Below the pieces are notes generated by a model that was given only the letters and a program-made list of their open reading frames with translations, ran no database searches and was not told where the DNA came from. 64,000 bases of DNA from Novosphingobium sp. CF614 (GTDB lineage Bacteria; Pseudomonadota; Alphaproteobacteria; Sphingomonadales; Sphingomonadaceae), in the NCBI RefSeq assembly GCF_900113255.1, contig NZ_FOOR01000009.1:62001-126000 (forward strand), read 5' to 3'. The position numbers and the translations under genes were made by a program. This document shows positions 29,677-38,778 of the stretch, piece after piece. The first letter of the stretch is position 1. The number at the start of each line of letters is the position of its first letter.

Positions 29677-29759
29677 TTTGTATGCGAATTTGAAGAATTG
29701 CATGCAATCTATGATTCGGCAATGCTAATTGTGGACATACTGTCATTTTTGTATGCAAG
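29677..29759. promoter_or_regulatory. Three TTGnATGC operator-like sites between divergent genes
   Basis: ATTGCATGCAAT at 29697-29708 is a perfect 12-bp palindrome. Related half-matching copies TTTGTATGCGAA (29677-29688) and TTTGTATGCAAG (29748-29759) flank it. They lie between the cluster's first gene and the divergent gntR. FadR/FCD-type regulators bind such short palindromes, so these are good candidates for autoregulation and cluster control. Confidence 0.55.
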
Positions 29760-29817
29760 GATTTGCGCCAGCATGGGAATTTGGCTAGCTACGCGCCATG
29801 ACGACGGAGACTACGAG

Positions 29818-30486
29818 TTGAGCAGCACGGCAGTCGACAAGCTTGCCGACGATCTCACCAAGGCAATCATCGCGGGCGAATTCGCCCCCGGGTCAAGGCT
29901 TGACGAACAGCAGCTAGCGCAGCGCTATTCGGTTTCGCGCACCCCGGTGCGCGAAGCGCTGCGCCAGCTCGCGACCTCGGGCCTGATCGAAATCCGCCCG
30001 CGACGCGGCGCGGTGGTCACGCAAGTGACGCCGACGCAGCTGGAGGAACTGTTCGTCGCCATGGCCGAACTGGAAGCGACCTGCGCGCGGCTGGCGGCGC
30101 TTTCCATGGCGCCCACCGAGCGCCGCCGCCTGCAGGACCTGCACGAGCGCATGGAGAAAATGGCGAAGGACGGCGACGTGCCCGCCTTCACCGATGCGAA
30201 CCACTACCTGCACACGATGATCTATGCCGGCGCCCACAACGCGGTACTTGCCGACATGGCCGCGGCGATGCGGCGGCGGCTCTCTCCGTTCCGCCGGGCC
30301 CAGTTCCGCGTCGAAGGCCGCCTGCCCAGGTCGCACGCCGAGCACGGAACCGTGGTCCGCGCGATCATCCAGGCCGACGCCCAGGGCGCGCACGCGGCCA
30401 TGCTGCAACACGTCACCCTGGTAGAGCAAAGCTTCGAGGAACTCTGCGCAGCCAGCACCCTGGCGCCGCTTGGCCTGGGGAGCTGA
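29818..30486 (+). CDS. GntR-family (FadR/FCD subfamily) transcription regulator
   Basis: 222 residues. The N-terminal winged helix has AIIAGEFAPGSRLDEQQLAQ and SVSRTPVREALRQLATSGLIE, the classic GntR signature. The C-terminal FCD domain is helical, with metal-ligand-type residues in FTDANHYLHTMI and RSHAEHGTVVRAI. It is divergent from the biuret-like cluster and probably controls it by sensing a pathway metabolite. The TTG at 29818 has CGGAGA upstream; an ATG at 29773 would add 15 residues. Confidence 0.85.
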   Translation: MSSTAVDKLADDLTKAIIAGEFAPGSRLDEQQLAQRYSVSRTPVREALRQLATSGLIEIRPRRGAVVTQVTPTQLEELFVAMAELEATCARLAALSMAPTERRRLQDLHERMEKMAKDGDVPAFTDANHYLHTMIYAGAHNAVLADMAAAMRRRLSPFRRAQFRVEGRLPRSHAEHGTVVRAIIQADAQGAHAAMLQHVTLVEQSFEELCAASTLAPLGLGS

Positions 30487-30494
30487 TGTCAAGC

Positions 30495-30612
30495 CGCCCA
30501 AGACGGTGCGGCAATCCATGGCGACGCTAACCGCCCTGAATTGCTTCGCCGGCTGCGCCGGCTCGCACCGACGAAGGGAGAAGATGGATGTCGCTCCAAG
30601 AGACTTGGTACG
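30495..30612. repeat. Dispersed palindromic repeat, copy D
   Basis: Begins eight bases after the gntR stop. It carries CGGCAATCCATGG, ACCGCCCTGAATTGCTTCGC, a CGCCGGCTGCGCCGGC hairpin and the end CAAGAGACTTGGTACG. The outer left end is missing. Confidence 0.7.
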
Positions 30613-30742
30613 ACGCAGCTGGGCCCGAGGATACAGGCCACCACCGGGACGTCCGCCGAGGCCCTTCCAGATTGAAATGTCAGGGATGTGATACCGAGAA
30701 CGGAACAGCCACAACATTGGCACGCCCCGGATAACGGGCAAT

Positions 30743-30778
30743 GAAAAGGTGAGGAACCGCGCGGTTCCTCACCTTTTC
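30743..30778 (-). terminator. Terminator after the TonB receptor gene
   Basis: A perfect 18-bp inverted repeat (GAAAAGGTGAGGAACCGC and its complement) with almost no loop, 22 bases after the receptor stop codon. A and T runs at its ends make it usable in both directions, so it may also end transcripts from gntR. Confidence 0.85.
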
Positions 30779-30800
30779 CAGTTTCGTTCAGATCAGAGGA

Positions 30801-33380
30801 TCAGAAGCCCATGATGAAGGTGGCGCTGACAGCACGCGGCGAACCGAAGTTAACGAAAGCCGACGTGGAAGTCGGTGACGTATCAAGACCGCCGCTGAAC
30901 GAACCAACGTAGAACTTGTCGAACAGGTTCGTCACATTGAGTTGGATCTGGCTCTTGGCGAGGCCAAGCGTTTCCAGCGAGTAACGCATATCAAGATCGA
31001 CGACCGTGTAACCCTTGAACTTGGCCCCATAGACAAGATCGGAGTAGTTCAAGTCGTTCAGGTAACGCGAACCGGTATACTTGGCCTGCGCACCGAAGCC
31101 GAAGTCGCCCAGCGTAAGTTGGGCCCGGCCACCGACCAGCCACTTCGGAGCCGCTCGCTCGCGGTTACCGGAAGTGTTGAGGTAGTAGGTCGTCGTGCCA
31201 CTGGCGGTAGTGCTATAGCAGACACCCGCCGTGACCTTCGCCGCCGTGCAATTGCTGGCCGAGGTGACCACGTCATCCTCGATCTCCGAATTGATGTAGG
31301 ACGCAAAGGCATAAAGCGACAGCGGCTGGACGGGACGCACCGAGACGCTCGCGTCAACGCCGTACTTCTTGACCTTGCCAAGGTTCGTATCAGTGGGATT
31401 GCCATCGATGTCGTAGGCGGTGACAAGGCGGTTGTTGTAAGACGAATACCATCCGGTGACTGCGGCCTGGACGACCGGCGAACTGTATCGCAGGCTCAGG
31501 TCGAAGCTGTCCGAGGTCTCAGGTCTACGATACGAGGAGGGGTCATTGGCCGGAAAGTAAAACGCATTGTAAAGCGTGTCGGTGCTCGGAACCGAAAGAT
31601 TTTTTGTATAGCTGGCGGCTAGGCTCAATTCCGGCGTCAACTTGTAGACCAAGCCGACGTTGGGAAGCAGCTTGTCATACTTGAGCTTGCGCGACTGCGG
31701 AACCGCCGCACCCGTTGGCAGGCCAGTGGTTGCATTGAACGAGTAAGGATTGGCCGCCATGTAAGCGGCAACCTGATCCGCGGGAACGCAGTTCACGAAA
31801 GCACCGGACGATCCACCGGTGCTGGTGGTGAAGCAATGCTGATTCAAATCGCGACTGAAGAACGGTGCGCGTACACCGATCAGGACGGAAAGCTTGTCAT
31901 CGAAGAAATCGCCCCTGTACTCGCCGGCGATCTGGTGCAGCGTCGCGTAAGACAGGCGGTCACGCTTTTGTAGGACGTTTCCAGCGGCATCAGTCAGGGG
32001 ATCGTTGACCGGGAACACATCAATCGGCTCACCGTTCGGGAACAGGAAACCGGCGGCACCAGTCTGGCGGTGGCGAGCCCGATCGAACGAATACGACAAA
32101 CGTACCCGGTTAGTATCATTTATTTCGTAGGCCAAGTTGGCGATCGCAACCCAGCGGTTGGTCTTGGTCTGGCTCGGTTGGAGCAGCGTGACCTTGCCAA
32201 GGACCCCGTCTCCATTGAGATCACGGCCGAAGTAGAATGCACCGCCGTAGTTGCCGGTGCCGGTGAAAGCCGGAGTCGTGGCAGTGGCGGCCTTCGTGAA
32301 GAACCCCTCGTTCGCGGACGTGGTGCCGCCACCGTTTGCTTTCACATACTGGTAAGCCGCGTCAATCGACAGCGTCAGCTTGTCGGTCAGCGAAAACAGC
32401 GAAGCCAAGCGGACGTTGCCCGTGTTCGAAGGATTATAACGACGCTCGAAGTCGGTGCCGCAACTGTTGGGCGTGCTGGTCGTGCTGAGCGTGCAGGGAT
32501 AACCGCCGGCAATGTCGTAGAAACGGCCATCCTTGTCGCCGGTGAAAGCGCTTGCCCGCAGCGGCGATCCGCCGAAGTTATTGCGGTTCTCATTGTAATG
32601 GGCAGCAATCGAAATGAAGTCATCACCACCCAGCGGCTGGTAGATCTTGGCATTGTACTGCTGCTTCTCGACCTTGCCGTAATTGGCGAAGGTAGCGCCG
32701 TTGCGGGCATAAGAGGCCGAAGCCCATGCCTTGGTGCCCATCGAGGTAAACTCGCCGGTTTCGATCTTGCCGAAGAAGCGCTGATATGAGCGGTCTTCGT
32801 CGCCTGTCCCCTTCGCAACGATGTCGCCGTAAGACAAGCTCGTCATCACACCAAACTGGTCGTCCGGTACTTTGGTGTTGATGTTGACGGTGCCGCCCAC
32901 GGCGGCTGCCGTCGGGCTATCGACATCGGTCGAACCGAGGTTGACGTTGACGGTTTCGATCAGTTCGGGGTCGACCTGCTGGTTCGTGTAGATCGCATAG
33001 TTGCCCGAATCGTTGAGTGGAATACCATCAAAGGTTTGCGAGATGCGAGACGAGTCGAAGCCACGAATAGTGAACGATCCGCCGCTCGAACCCCAAGGGT
33101 CATTATTGGTGAAGCTGACGCCAGGCACCAGGTTGATGATCTCGTTGATGCTCTGACCGGCGCGCTGTGTCTGGATCAATTCCTTGGTGATTTCGACTTT
33201 GGCCTTGGGGGAATCGGGTGTCTTAACGCCGGCAATGGTGGTTTCCCGCTCACCCGTAACAATGATGGCATCATCAAACTCGGTCGAACCGGTCGACTGG
33301 GCGAAGGCCGGAACGGCAAGGAAAGTGGCACCGACGGCCAGCGTGCTGGTCGCGGTTTTGAGGATGGATTGGAATTTCAT
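30801..33380 (-). CDS. TonB-dependent receptor, possibly phosphate-regulated
   Basis: 859-residue outer-membrane receptor. The signal peptide ends AVPAFAQ and a TonB-box-like FDDAIIVTGERE follows. The plug domain spans about residues 50-175, with SFTIRGFDSSRISQTFDGIP. A 22-strand barrel follows, rich in Asn, Thr and Tyr, ending TFIMGF. Two Pho-box-like sites lie upstream, so the ligand may be a phosphorus compound; the sequence does not identify it. Base composition is somewhat lower in GC than its neighbours. There are no co-directional partners: the next genes on both sides are divergent or convergent. Confidence 0.85.
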   Translation of the reverse strand: MKFQSILKTATSTLAVGATFLAVPAFAQSTGSTEFDDAIIVTGERETTIAGVKTPDSPKAKVEITKELIQTQRAGQSINEIINLVPGVSFTNNDPWGSSGGSFTIRGFDSSRISQTFDGIPLNDSGNYAIYTNQQVDPELIETVNVNLGSTDVDSPTAAAVGGTVNINTKVPDDQFGVMTSLSYGDIVAKGTGDEDRSYQRFFGKIETGEFTSMGTKAWASASYARNGATFANYGKVEKQQYNAKIYQPLGGDDFISIAAHYNENRNNFGGSPLRASAFTGDKDGRFYDIAGGYPCTLSTTSTPNSCGTDFERRYNPSNTGNVRLASLFSLTDKLTLSIDAAYQYVKANGGGTTSANEGFFTKAATATTPAFTGTGNYGGAFYFGRDLNGDGVLGKVTLLQPSQTKTNRWVAIANLAYEINDTNRVRLSYSFDRARHRQTGAAGFLFPNGEPIDVFPVNDPLTDAAGNVLQKRDRLSYATLHQIAGEYRGDFFDDKLSVLIGVRAPFFSRDLNQHCFTTSTGGSSGAFVNCVPADQVAAYMAANPYSFNATTGLPTGAAVPQSRKLKYDKLLPNVGLVYKLTPELSLAASYTKNLSVPSTDTLYNAFYFPANDPSSYRRPETSDSFDLSLRYSSPVVQAAVTGWYSSYNNRLVTAYDIDGNPTDTNLGKVKKYGVDASVSVRPVQPLSLYAFASYINSEIEDDVVTSASNCTAAKVTAGVCYSTTASGTTTYYLNTSGNRERAAPKWLVGGRAQLTLGDFGFGAQAKYTGSRYLNDLNYSDLVYGAKFKGYTVVDLDMRYSLETLGLAKSQIQLNVTNLFDKFYVGSFSGGLDTSPTSTSAFVNFGSPRAVSATFIMGF

Positions 33381-33473
33381 CTAAGCCCCCTGAGCTCTTC
33401 AGACTGGGTGGACGGACATTTGCGACGAGATGCTTCGCCACAAAATTGCTGCGGCTGCTATGAGCAGCGGCAT

Positions 33474-33491
33474 ATGACAGCTTTCTGACAT
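33474..33491 (-). promoter_or_regulatory. Pho-box-like site upstream of the TonB receptor
   Basis: On the minus strand: ATGTCAG-AAAG-CTGTCAT, two 7-base direct repeats spaced by four bases. The second repeat matches the PhoB consensus CTGTCAT fully, the first five of seven. It is about 95 bases upstream of the start codon. Confidence 0.55.
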
Positions 33492-33527
33492 TTGGGATTC
33501 AGATCGGCCGCGCAGATGCGAAATTTC

Positions 33528-33545
33528 GTGACAGTACCGTCACAT
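33528..33545 (-). promoter_or_regulatory. Second, weaker Pho-box-like site
   Basis: On the minus strand: ATGTGAC-GGTA-CTGTCAC. The second repeat is a full match, the first four of seven. It lies 54 bases further upstream. The whole gap 33381-33733 is AT-rich for this genome; besides these sites and promoter space for both flanking genes I see nothing else in it. Confidence 0.4.
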
Positions 33546-33733
33546 ACCCCCACAGGCGAAAAAATAATACATGCAATTCAATATATTATGCAATACACAC
33601 GATATTGCAGTGCGGCAAAAATATCACGGGGAAATAAATCCTTCGCTGCGTCCGCACACGGTCACACCGGCCGGTTCATGTGATGTTACGTCATAGCTTG
33701 ATGGGGGCATGCGGCGCGTGCGAAAGCTTGCGG

Positions 33734-34669
33734 ATGAGCGCCGATCACCAGCATCATCACGGGCATCCGCACGGGCACCACCATCACGCCCCGCCCGGCG
33801 GCACGGGCAAGGCCTTCGCATTGGCGGTCACGCTCAATATCACCTTCGTCGCGGTCGAAGTGGCCGCCGGGTTCGTCAGCGGATCGATGGCGCTGCTTGC
33901 CGATGCCGGGCACAATCTGTCCGACGTGCTCTCGCTGCTGCTCGCCTGGGCCGCCAGCGTACTGGCCGCCAGGCCGCCCTGCGAGCGGTTCACCTACGGC
34001 CTGAAGAGTTCATCGATTCTGGCGGCCATCGCCAATGCCGCGCTGCTGCTGGTGGCGGTGGGCGCGATCCTGGTCGAGACGATCCGCCGCGTTGCCGATC
34101 CCGCCCCGGTGGCGGGGGCGACGATGATGGTGGTTGCCGGCATGGGCATCGCGATCAACGCGCTTTCCGCGCTGCTTTTCGCGCGGGGCTCGAAATCGGA
34201 TCTCAACTTGCGCGCCGCTTTCGTCCACCTGATGGCCGACGCGGCGGTTTCGGCCGGCGTCGTCATCGCCGGGCTTGCCATCCTCGTCACCGGCCGGGCC
34301 TTGATCGATCCGATCGTCTCGCTGGTCATCACCGGGGTCATCGCCTGGTCGAGCTGGGGCCTCCTGCGCGATTCGCTGCGCATGGGCATGCTCGGCGTGC
34401 CCGCGGGCATCGACGGCGCCAGGGTGCGGGCCTACCTGGAAGCCCTCCCCGGCGTCGCCAGGGTGCACGACCTGCACATTTGGCCGATGAGCACCACCGA
34501 GACGGCGCTGACCGCGCACCTCGTGATGCCCGGCGGCCAGCCCGGCGACGGCTTCCTGCACGACCTTGCGCATGATCTCGATCACGTGTTCCGCATCGGC
34601 CATCCCACCATCCAGATCGAGACCGACGCCGACACGTCCTGCGCGCTGGAGAGCGAAGCGGTGGTGTGA
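33734..34669 (+). CDS. czcD: Cation diffusion facilitator (Zn/Co/Cd exporter, CzcD-like)
   Basis: 311 residues. A His-rich N terminus (HQHHHGHPHGHHHH) precedes six membrane segments. The transport-site motifs HNLSD in TM2 and HLMAD in TM5 give the HxxxD pattern typical of Zn/Cd transporters. A cytoplasmic C-terminal domain (VHDLHIWPMSTTETALTAHL) binds metal and dimerises. It exports divalent metal against protons. An upstream ATG at 33680 would add a Cys-containing stretch; I prefer 33734, directly before the His-rich part. Confidence 0.9.
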   Translation: MSADHQHHHGHPHGHHHHAPPGGTGKAFALAVTLNITFVAVEVAAGFVSGSMALLADAGHNLSDVLSLLLAWAASVLAARPPCERFTYGLKSSSILAAIANAALLLVAVGAILVETIRRVADPAPVAGATMMVVAGMGIAINALSALLFARGSKSDLNLRAAFVHLMADAAVSAGVVIAGLAILVTGRALIDPIVSLVITGVIAWSSWGLLRDSLRMGMLGVPAGIDGARVRAYLEALPGVARVHDLHIWPMSTTETALTAHLVMPGGQPGDGFLHDLAHDLDHVFRIGHPTIQIETDADTSCALESEAVV

Positions 34670-34687
34670 TCCGCCGCCCCATGATGC

Positions 34688-34735
34688 ACACGCGGAAAGG
34701 CCGCCCATCTTGCGATGGACGGCCTTTCCGCGTGC
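34688..34735. terminator. Bidirectional terminator between czcD and clpX
   Basis: A long hairpin with arms containing CGCGGAAAGGCCG and CGGCCTTTCCGCG around CCCATCTTGCGATGG, in the 83-base gap between two convergent genes. Confidence 0.8.
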
Positions 34736-34752
34736 CTGGATGCGAAAGCCGG

Positions 34753-36015
<1,263 letters not shown>

Positions 36016-36134
36016 TTTCCGTCTTAGGCCCCCCGTTGAGGCGACTCGCTCAGTCTACTCTGGCGGGGGACAGTTTAGCAATCCTAGGCCAATATCCTTG
36101 CCATGGACTGAAAATACTGATCCGTGCCGCGTCT

Positions 36135-36830
36135 TCAGCCCTCGGCCGACTTGTCGGCTTCAGGGCGCGTTTCGAAAACCTTGTCGACAAGGCCGAAGGT
36201 CAGCGCTTCCTCGGCCTCGAGGAAAGTATCGCGATCCATCGCCTTTTCGATTTCGTCAAGCATTTTGCCGGTATATTTCACATAGAGGTCGTTCAGGCGC
36301 TTGCGCATGCGCAGGATTTCGCGCGCCTGGATCTCGATGTCGCTGGCCATGCCCTGCGCCCCGCCCGATGGCTGGTGGACCATGATCCGCGCGTTCGGCA
36401 GCGCGATGCGCATGCCCGGTTCGCCGGCGGCAAGCAGGAAGCTGCCCATGGAAGCCGCCTGCCCGATGCACACGGTCGATACGCGCGGCTTGATGTACTG
36501 CATGGTGTCATGGATCGCCATGCCCGCCGTGACGACACCGCCCGGCGAATTGATGTACATCGAAATGTCCTTCGAGGGATTTTCCGATTCGAGGAACAGC
36601 AGTTGCGCCACGATCAGCGACGCCATGTGGTCTTCCACCTGGCCGGTCACGAAGACGATGCGTTCGCGCAGCAGCCGCGAATAGATGTCGAAGCTGCGCT
36701 CGCCGCGGCTGGTCTGCTCGACAACCATCGGCACCAAGGCGCCGGTCAAGGGATCGGTGGTGAACTTTCCCTGATTTCCAAAAGCGCTTGCGTTCGAAGC
36801 GCCGAACAAGTCGAGCATGGGAGTCCTCAT
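36135..36830 (-). CDS. clpP: ATP-dependent Clp protease proteolytic subunit ClpP
   Basis: 231 residues. Serine protease with Ser127 in GQAASMGS, His152 in [11 protein letters not shown] and Asp in MDRDTF near residue 201. A propeptide-like N terminus precedes the mature start. M1 and M5 are both possible starts. It forms the 14-mer chamber used by ClpX, encoded next to it. A heat-shock-like -35 element (CCCTTGAA on the minus strand, 36870-36877) lies 40 bases upstream, but a convincing -10 partner is lacking. Confidence 0.97.
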   Translation of the reverse strand: MRTPMLDLFGASNASAFGNQGKFTTDPLTGALVPMVVEQTSRGERSFDIYSRLLRERIVFVTGQVEDHMASLIVAQLLFLESENPSKDISMYINSPGGVVTAGMAIHDTMQYIKPRVSTVCIGQAASMGSFLLAAGEPGMRIALPNARIMVHQPSGGAQGMASDIEIQAREILRMRKRLNDLYVKYTGKMLDEIEKAMDRDTFLEAEEALTFGLVDKVFETRPEADKSAEG

Positions 36831-36869
36831 CTGATTTGGATGGCCTATGTCGCGTGCCGAGGCCGGATG

Positions 36870-36877
36870 TTCAAGGG
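36870..36877 (-). promoter_or_regulatory. Possible sigma-32 -35 element for clpP
   Basis: CCCTTGAA on the minus strand matches the heat-shock sigma factor -35 box. The downstream sequence does not contain a good CCCCAT-type -10 box at the proper distance, so this is tentative. Confidence 0.3.
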
Positions 36878-37003
36878 CTTTAACCCATCGATCGGCTCGA
36901 CAGTTTGAGACAAAATGGCCACGCGTGATTACCCTGTCGCATCAATGTGCCGATTTCGGGCACGATCTACACCCGATTGCAGCCGCGGGTAACTGGAGCA
37001 CCC

Positions 37004-38551
37004 ATGCCGATACAGGTATTTTCCCGGAGATCGCAGGCGTTCCGAAATCCTGCCCGGAATTCCACGGGGCCGTCCACGCTGGCGGCCGACCTCCTCACGC
37101 TGCTCTGCGTAGTGTTGACGGGCATGGCGATCACCTGGGCCAGTTTCCACCACGGCCCCTGGTACGATGAGTTCTATACCCAGTACGTCACCAGGAACTC
37201 GATCGGCTGGGGCGAGGCACTGCGCGGCAGCTGGCTGGCGGACAACCACCCGCCCCTGTACTATGCGCTCGCCCGCGCGACCGATGGTCTGGGCGGGATC
37301 GAGACGCATCGCCTGCTCAACCTGGGAATTGCCGCCGCCGCGCTGGTCGCGGGCATGGCCGTGGTGCGCGAGGTGCCCGGCCTGCGCATGGCGGCCGCTC
37401 TGCTGGCGCTGCTTCTGGCGGCAAACAGCTGGACGATGCTGTCCGCGGCCGAACTGCGCTCCTATTTCCTGTCGCTCTGCGCGGGCGCCGTACTGGCGCT
37501 TTCGCTGGCGGCGATCTGGATCAGCGGCGAGGCGGGATCGCCCGCGCGGAGAGCGGCTACCGCAATGGTCACGCTGCTCGCTTTCAACACCCATATCATC
37601 ACAACGGTGATTGCCGGCGCGTTCTACGCCCCTTTCGTGCTGCTCGCCCTGGCCCGCCGCGACTGGCGGCGGCTGCGCGCGCTGCTGCCGCCCGCACTGG
37701 CCTCGGGCGGGCTTTTCCTGGCGGTTACGGCCATCCAGTACCCGCACTGGCGAGCCAACACGCAAGTGTTCTGGATAGCCGCTGGGTTCGAACAGGCACG
37801 CTGGTCGATCGAGTACGCGCTGCTGCGCACGCTCGAGGCGAACCCGGCGATCACGCTCGGCGCACTGGTCGGCGGCGCGCTGTTCCTGCGCGATATCCTG
37901 CACGCCAAAGCGTTTTCGCCCCAGGCCACGGTGCTGGCACAGCTCACGGTGGGGGCGATGCTCGCCATCGCGATCCTGGTCGGTCTCCATCTCCTGCACC
38001 CGATGCTGATCGAGAAATACCTGACCGCCATGGTCGGGGCGGTAAGCTTCGGCCTCGCGCTGGCCTGCGCCCGGTTGGTCGCGGTGCTCGGCCGGCGGGC
38101 CGCCACGGCGGCGCTGGCGCTCGCGTTTCTCGTCACGACATTCGCACTCGGCCAGAACGTCGCGCTGGTCACCGCCCGCAACAGCTGGTTCGGCACCGGC
38201 GAGTTGATCGCCCGCCAGGTCGCGCGGTGTCCGGGGACGGTGATCCACACCGACGATTTCTGGAACTCGGACGTCATGGCGATGTCGCCGGACGACAACC
38301 GCGCGGTCACCCCCTGGGCCTATCGCTACGTGGCTTCCGAATTCGGGTTCCGCATCGAGCCCCAGGGTTCGCATCGCCTCGGTGGAAGCTGCCCGACGCT
38401 GTTCTGGGCCGAGCACGACACCCGGCGCCGCTTCGACGAAACCACGATTCTCGCGCGCCTGCGCGCGACCGGTTTCGACCTCGAGCACATCTACCTGACC
38501 CGCGTCGGCGATGGCTGGGTCGCCTCGGATCGTCCGCTCGTCACCGGTTGA
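37004..38551 (+). CDS. GT-C-fold membrane glycosyltransferase-like protein
   Basis: 515 residues with about ten membrane segments in the N-terminal 400 and a soluble C-terminal domain. The first periplasmic loop has WYDEFYTQYVTR and WLADNHPPLYYALAR. This is the acidic pair and HPP motif of ArnT/PMT-type transferases, which use lipid-linked sugars. The acceptor is unknown. The start at 37004 has GGAG six bases upstream; the frame opens earlier. The stop codon overlaps the first bases of repeat copy E. It is divergent from clpP. Confidence 0.75.
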   Translation: MPIQVFSRRSQAFRNPARNSTGPSTLAADLLTLLCVVLTGMAITWASFHHGPWYDEFYTQYVTRNSIGWGEALRGSWLADNHPPLYYALARATDGLGGIETHRLLNLGIAAAALVAGMAVVREVPGLRMAAALLALLLAANSWTMLSAAELRSYFLSLCAGAVLALSLAAIWISGEAGSPARRAATAMVTLLAFNTHIITTVIAGAFYAPFVLLALARRDWRRLRALLPPALASGGLFLAVTAIQYPHWRANTQVFWIAAGFEQARWSIEYALLRTLEANPAITLGALVGGALFLRDILHAKAFSPQATVLAQLTVGAMLAIAILVGLHLLHPMLIEKYLTAMVGAVSFGLALACARLVAVLGRRAATAALALAFLVTTFALGQNVALVTARNSWFGTGELIARQVARCPGTVIHTDDFWNSDVMAMSPDDNRAVTPWAYRYVASEFGFRIEPQGSHRLGGSCPTLFWAEHDTRRRFDETTILARLRATGFDLEHIYLTRVGDGWVASDRPLVTG

Positions 38552-38714
38552 TACCCAATCTCATTGATCCGAACTTTGCTTTCGTCCTTGCGAGCCGCCG
38601 ACGGCGGCGCGGCAATCCAGGGGCGGTTCGCGCCGCCCTGGATTGCTTCACCCGCTTCGCGGGCTCGCGGGCGACGAGGGGGGGAGATGAGTCTCGCTTC
38701 AAGAGACTTGGTAC
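38551..38714. repeat. Dispersed palindromic repeat, copy E (full length)
   Basis: 164 bp from ATACCCAATCTCATTGATCC to AGAGACTTGGTAC. It has a central hairpin built on CAATCCAGGGGCGG and CCGCCCTGGATTG, and flanking stems GCCGCCGACGGCGGC and CCCGCTTCGCGGG. The element begins in the stop codon of the glycosyltransferase gene. Confidence 0.88.
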
Positions 38715-38724
38715 GGGACCAAGC

Positions 38725-38756
38725 AAAAGCCCGCCCGGATCGCTCCGGACGGGCTT
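38725..38756 (-). terminator. Rho-independent terminator after tig
   Basis: On the minus strand: AAGCCCGTCCGG, an eight-base loop, CCGGGCGGGCTTTT. Stem of about 12 bp with one mismatch and a T-run, 22 bases after the tig stop. Confidence 0.88.
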
Positions 38757-38778
38757 CGGTATTCTTGCGAAGAGAGTC

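Noticed and set aside
36929..38488. 519-codon minus-strand open frame opposite the glycosyltransferase gene
   Set aside because: Arg/Gln/His-rich composition typical of antisense frames in GC-rich DNA; the plus-strand frame has membrane segments, a family motif and a ribosome binding site.
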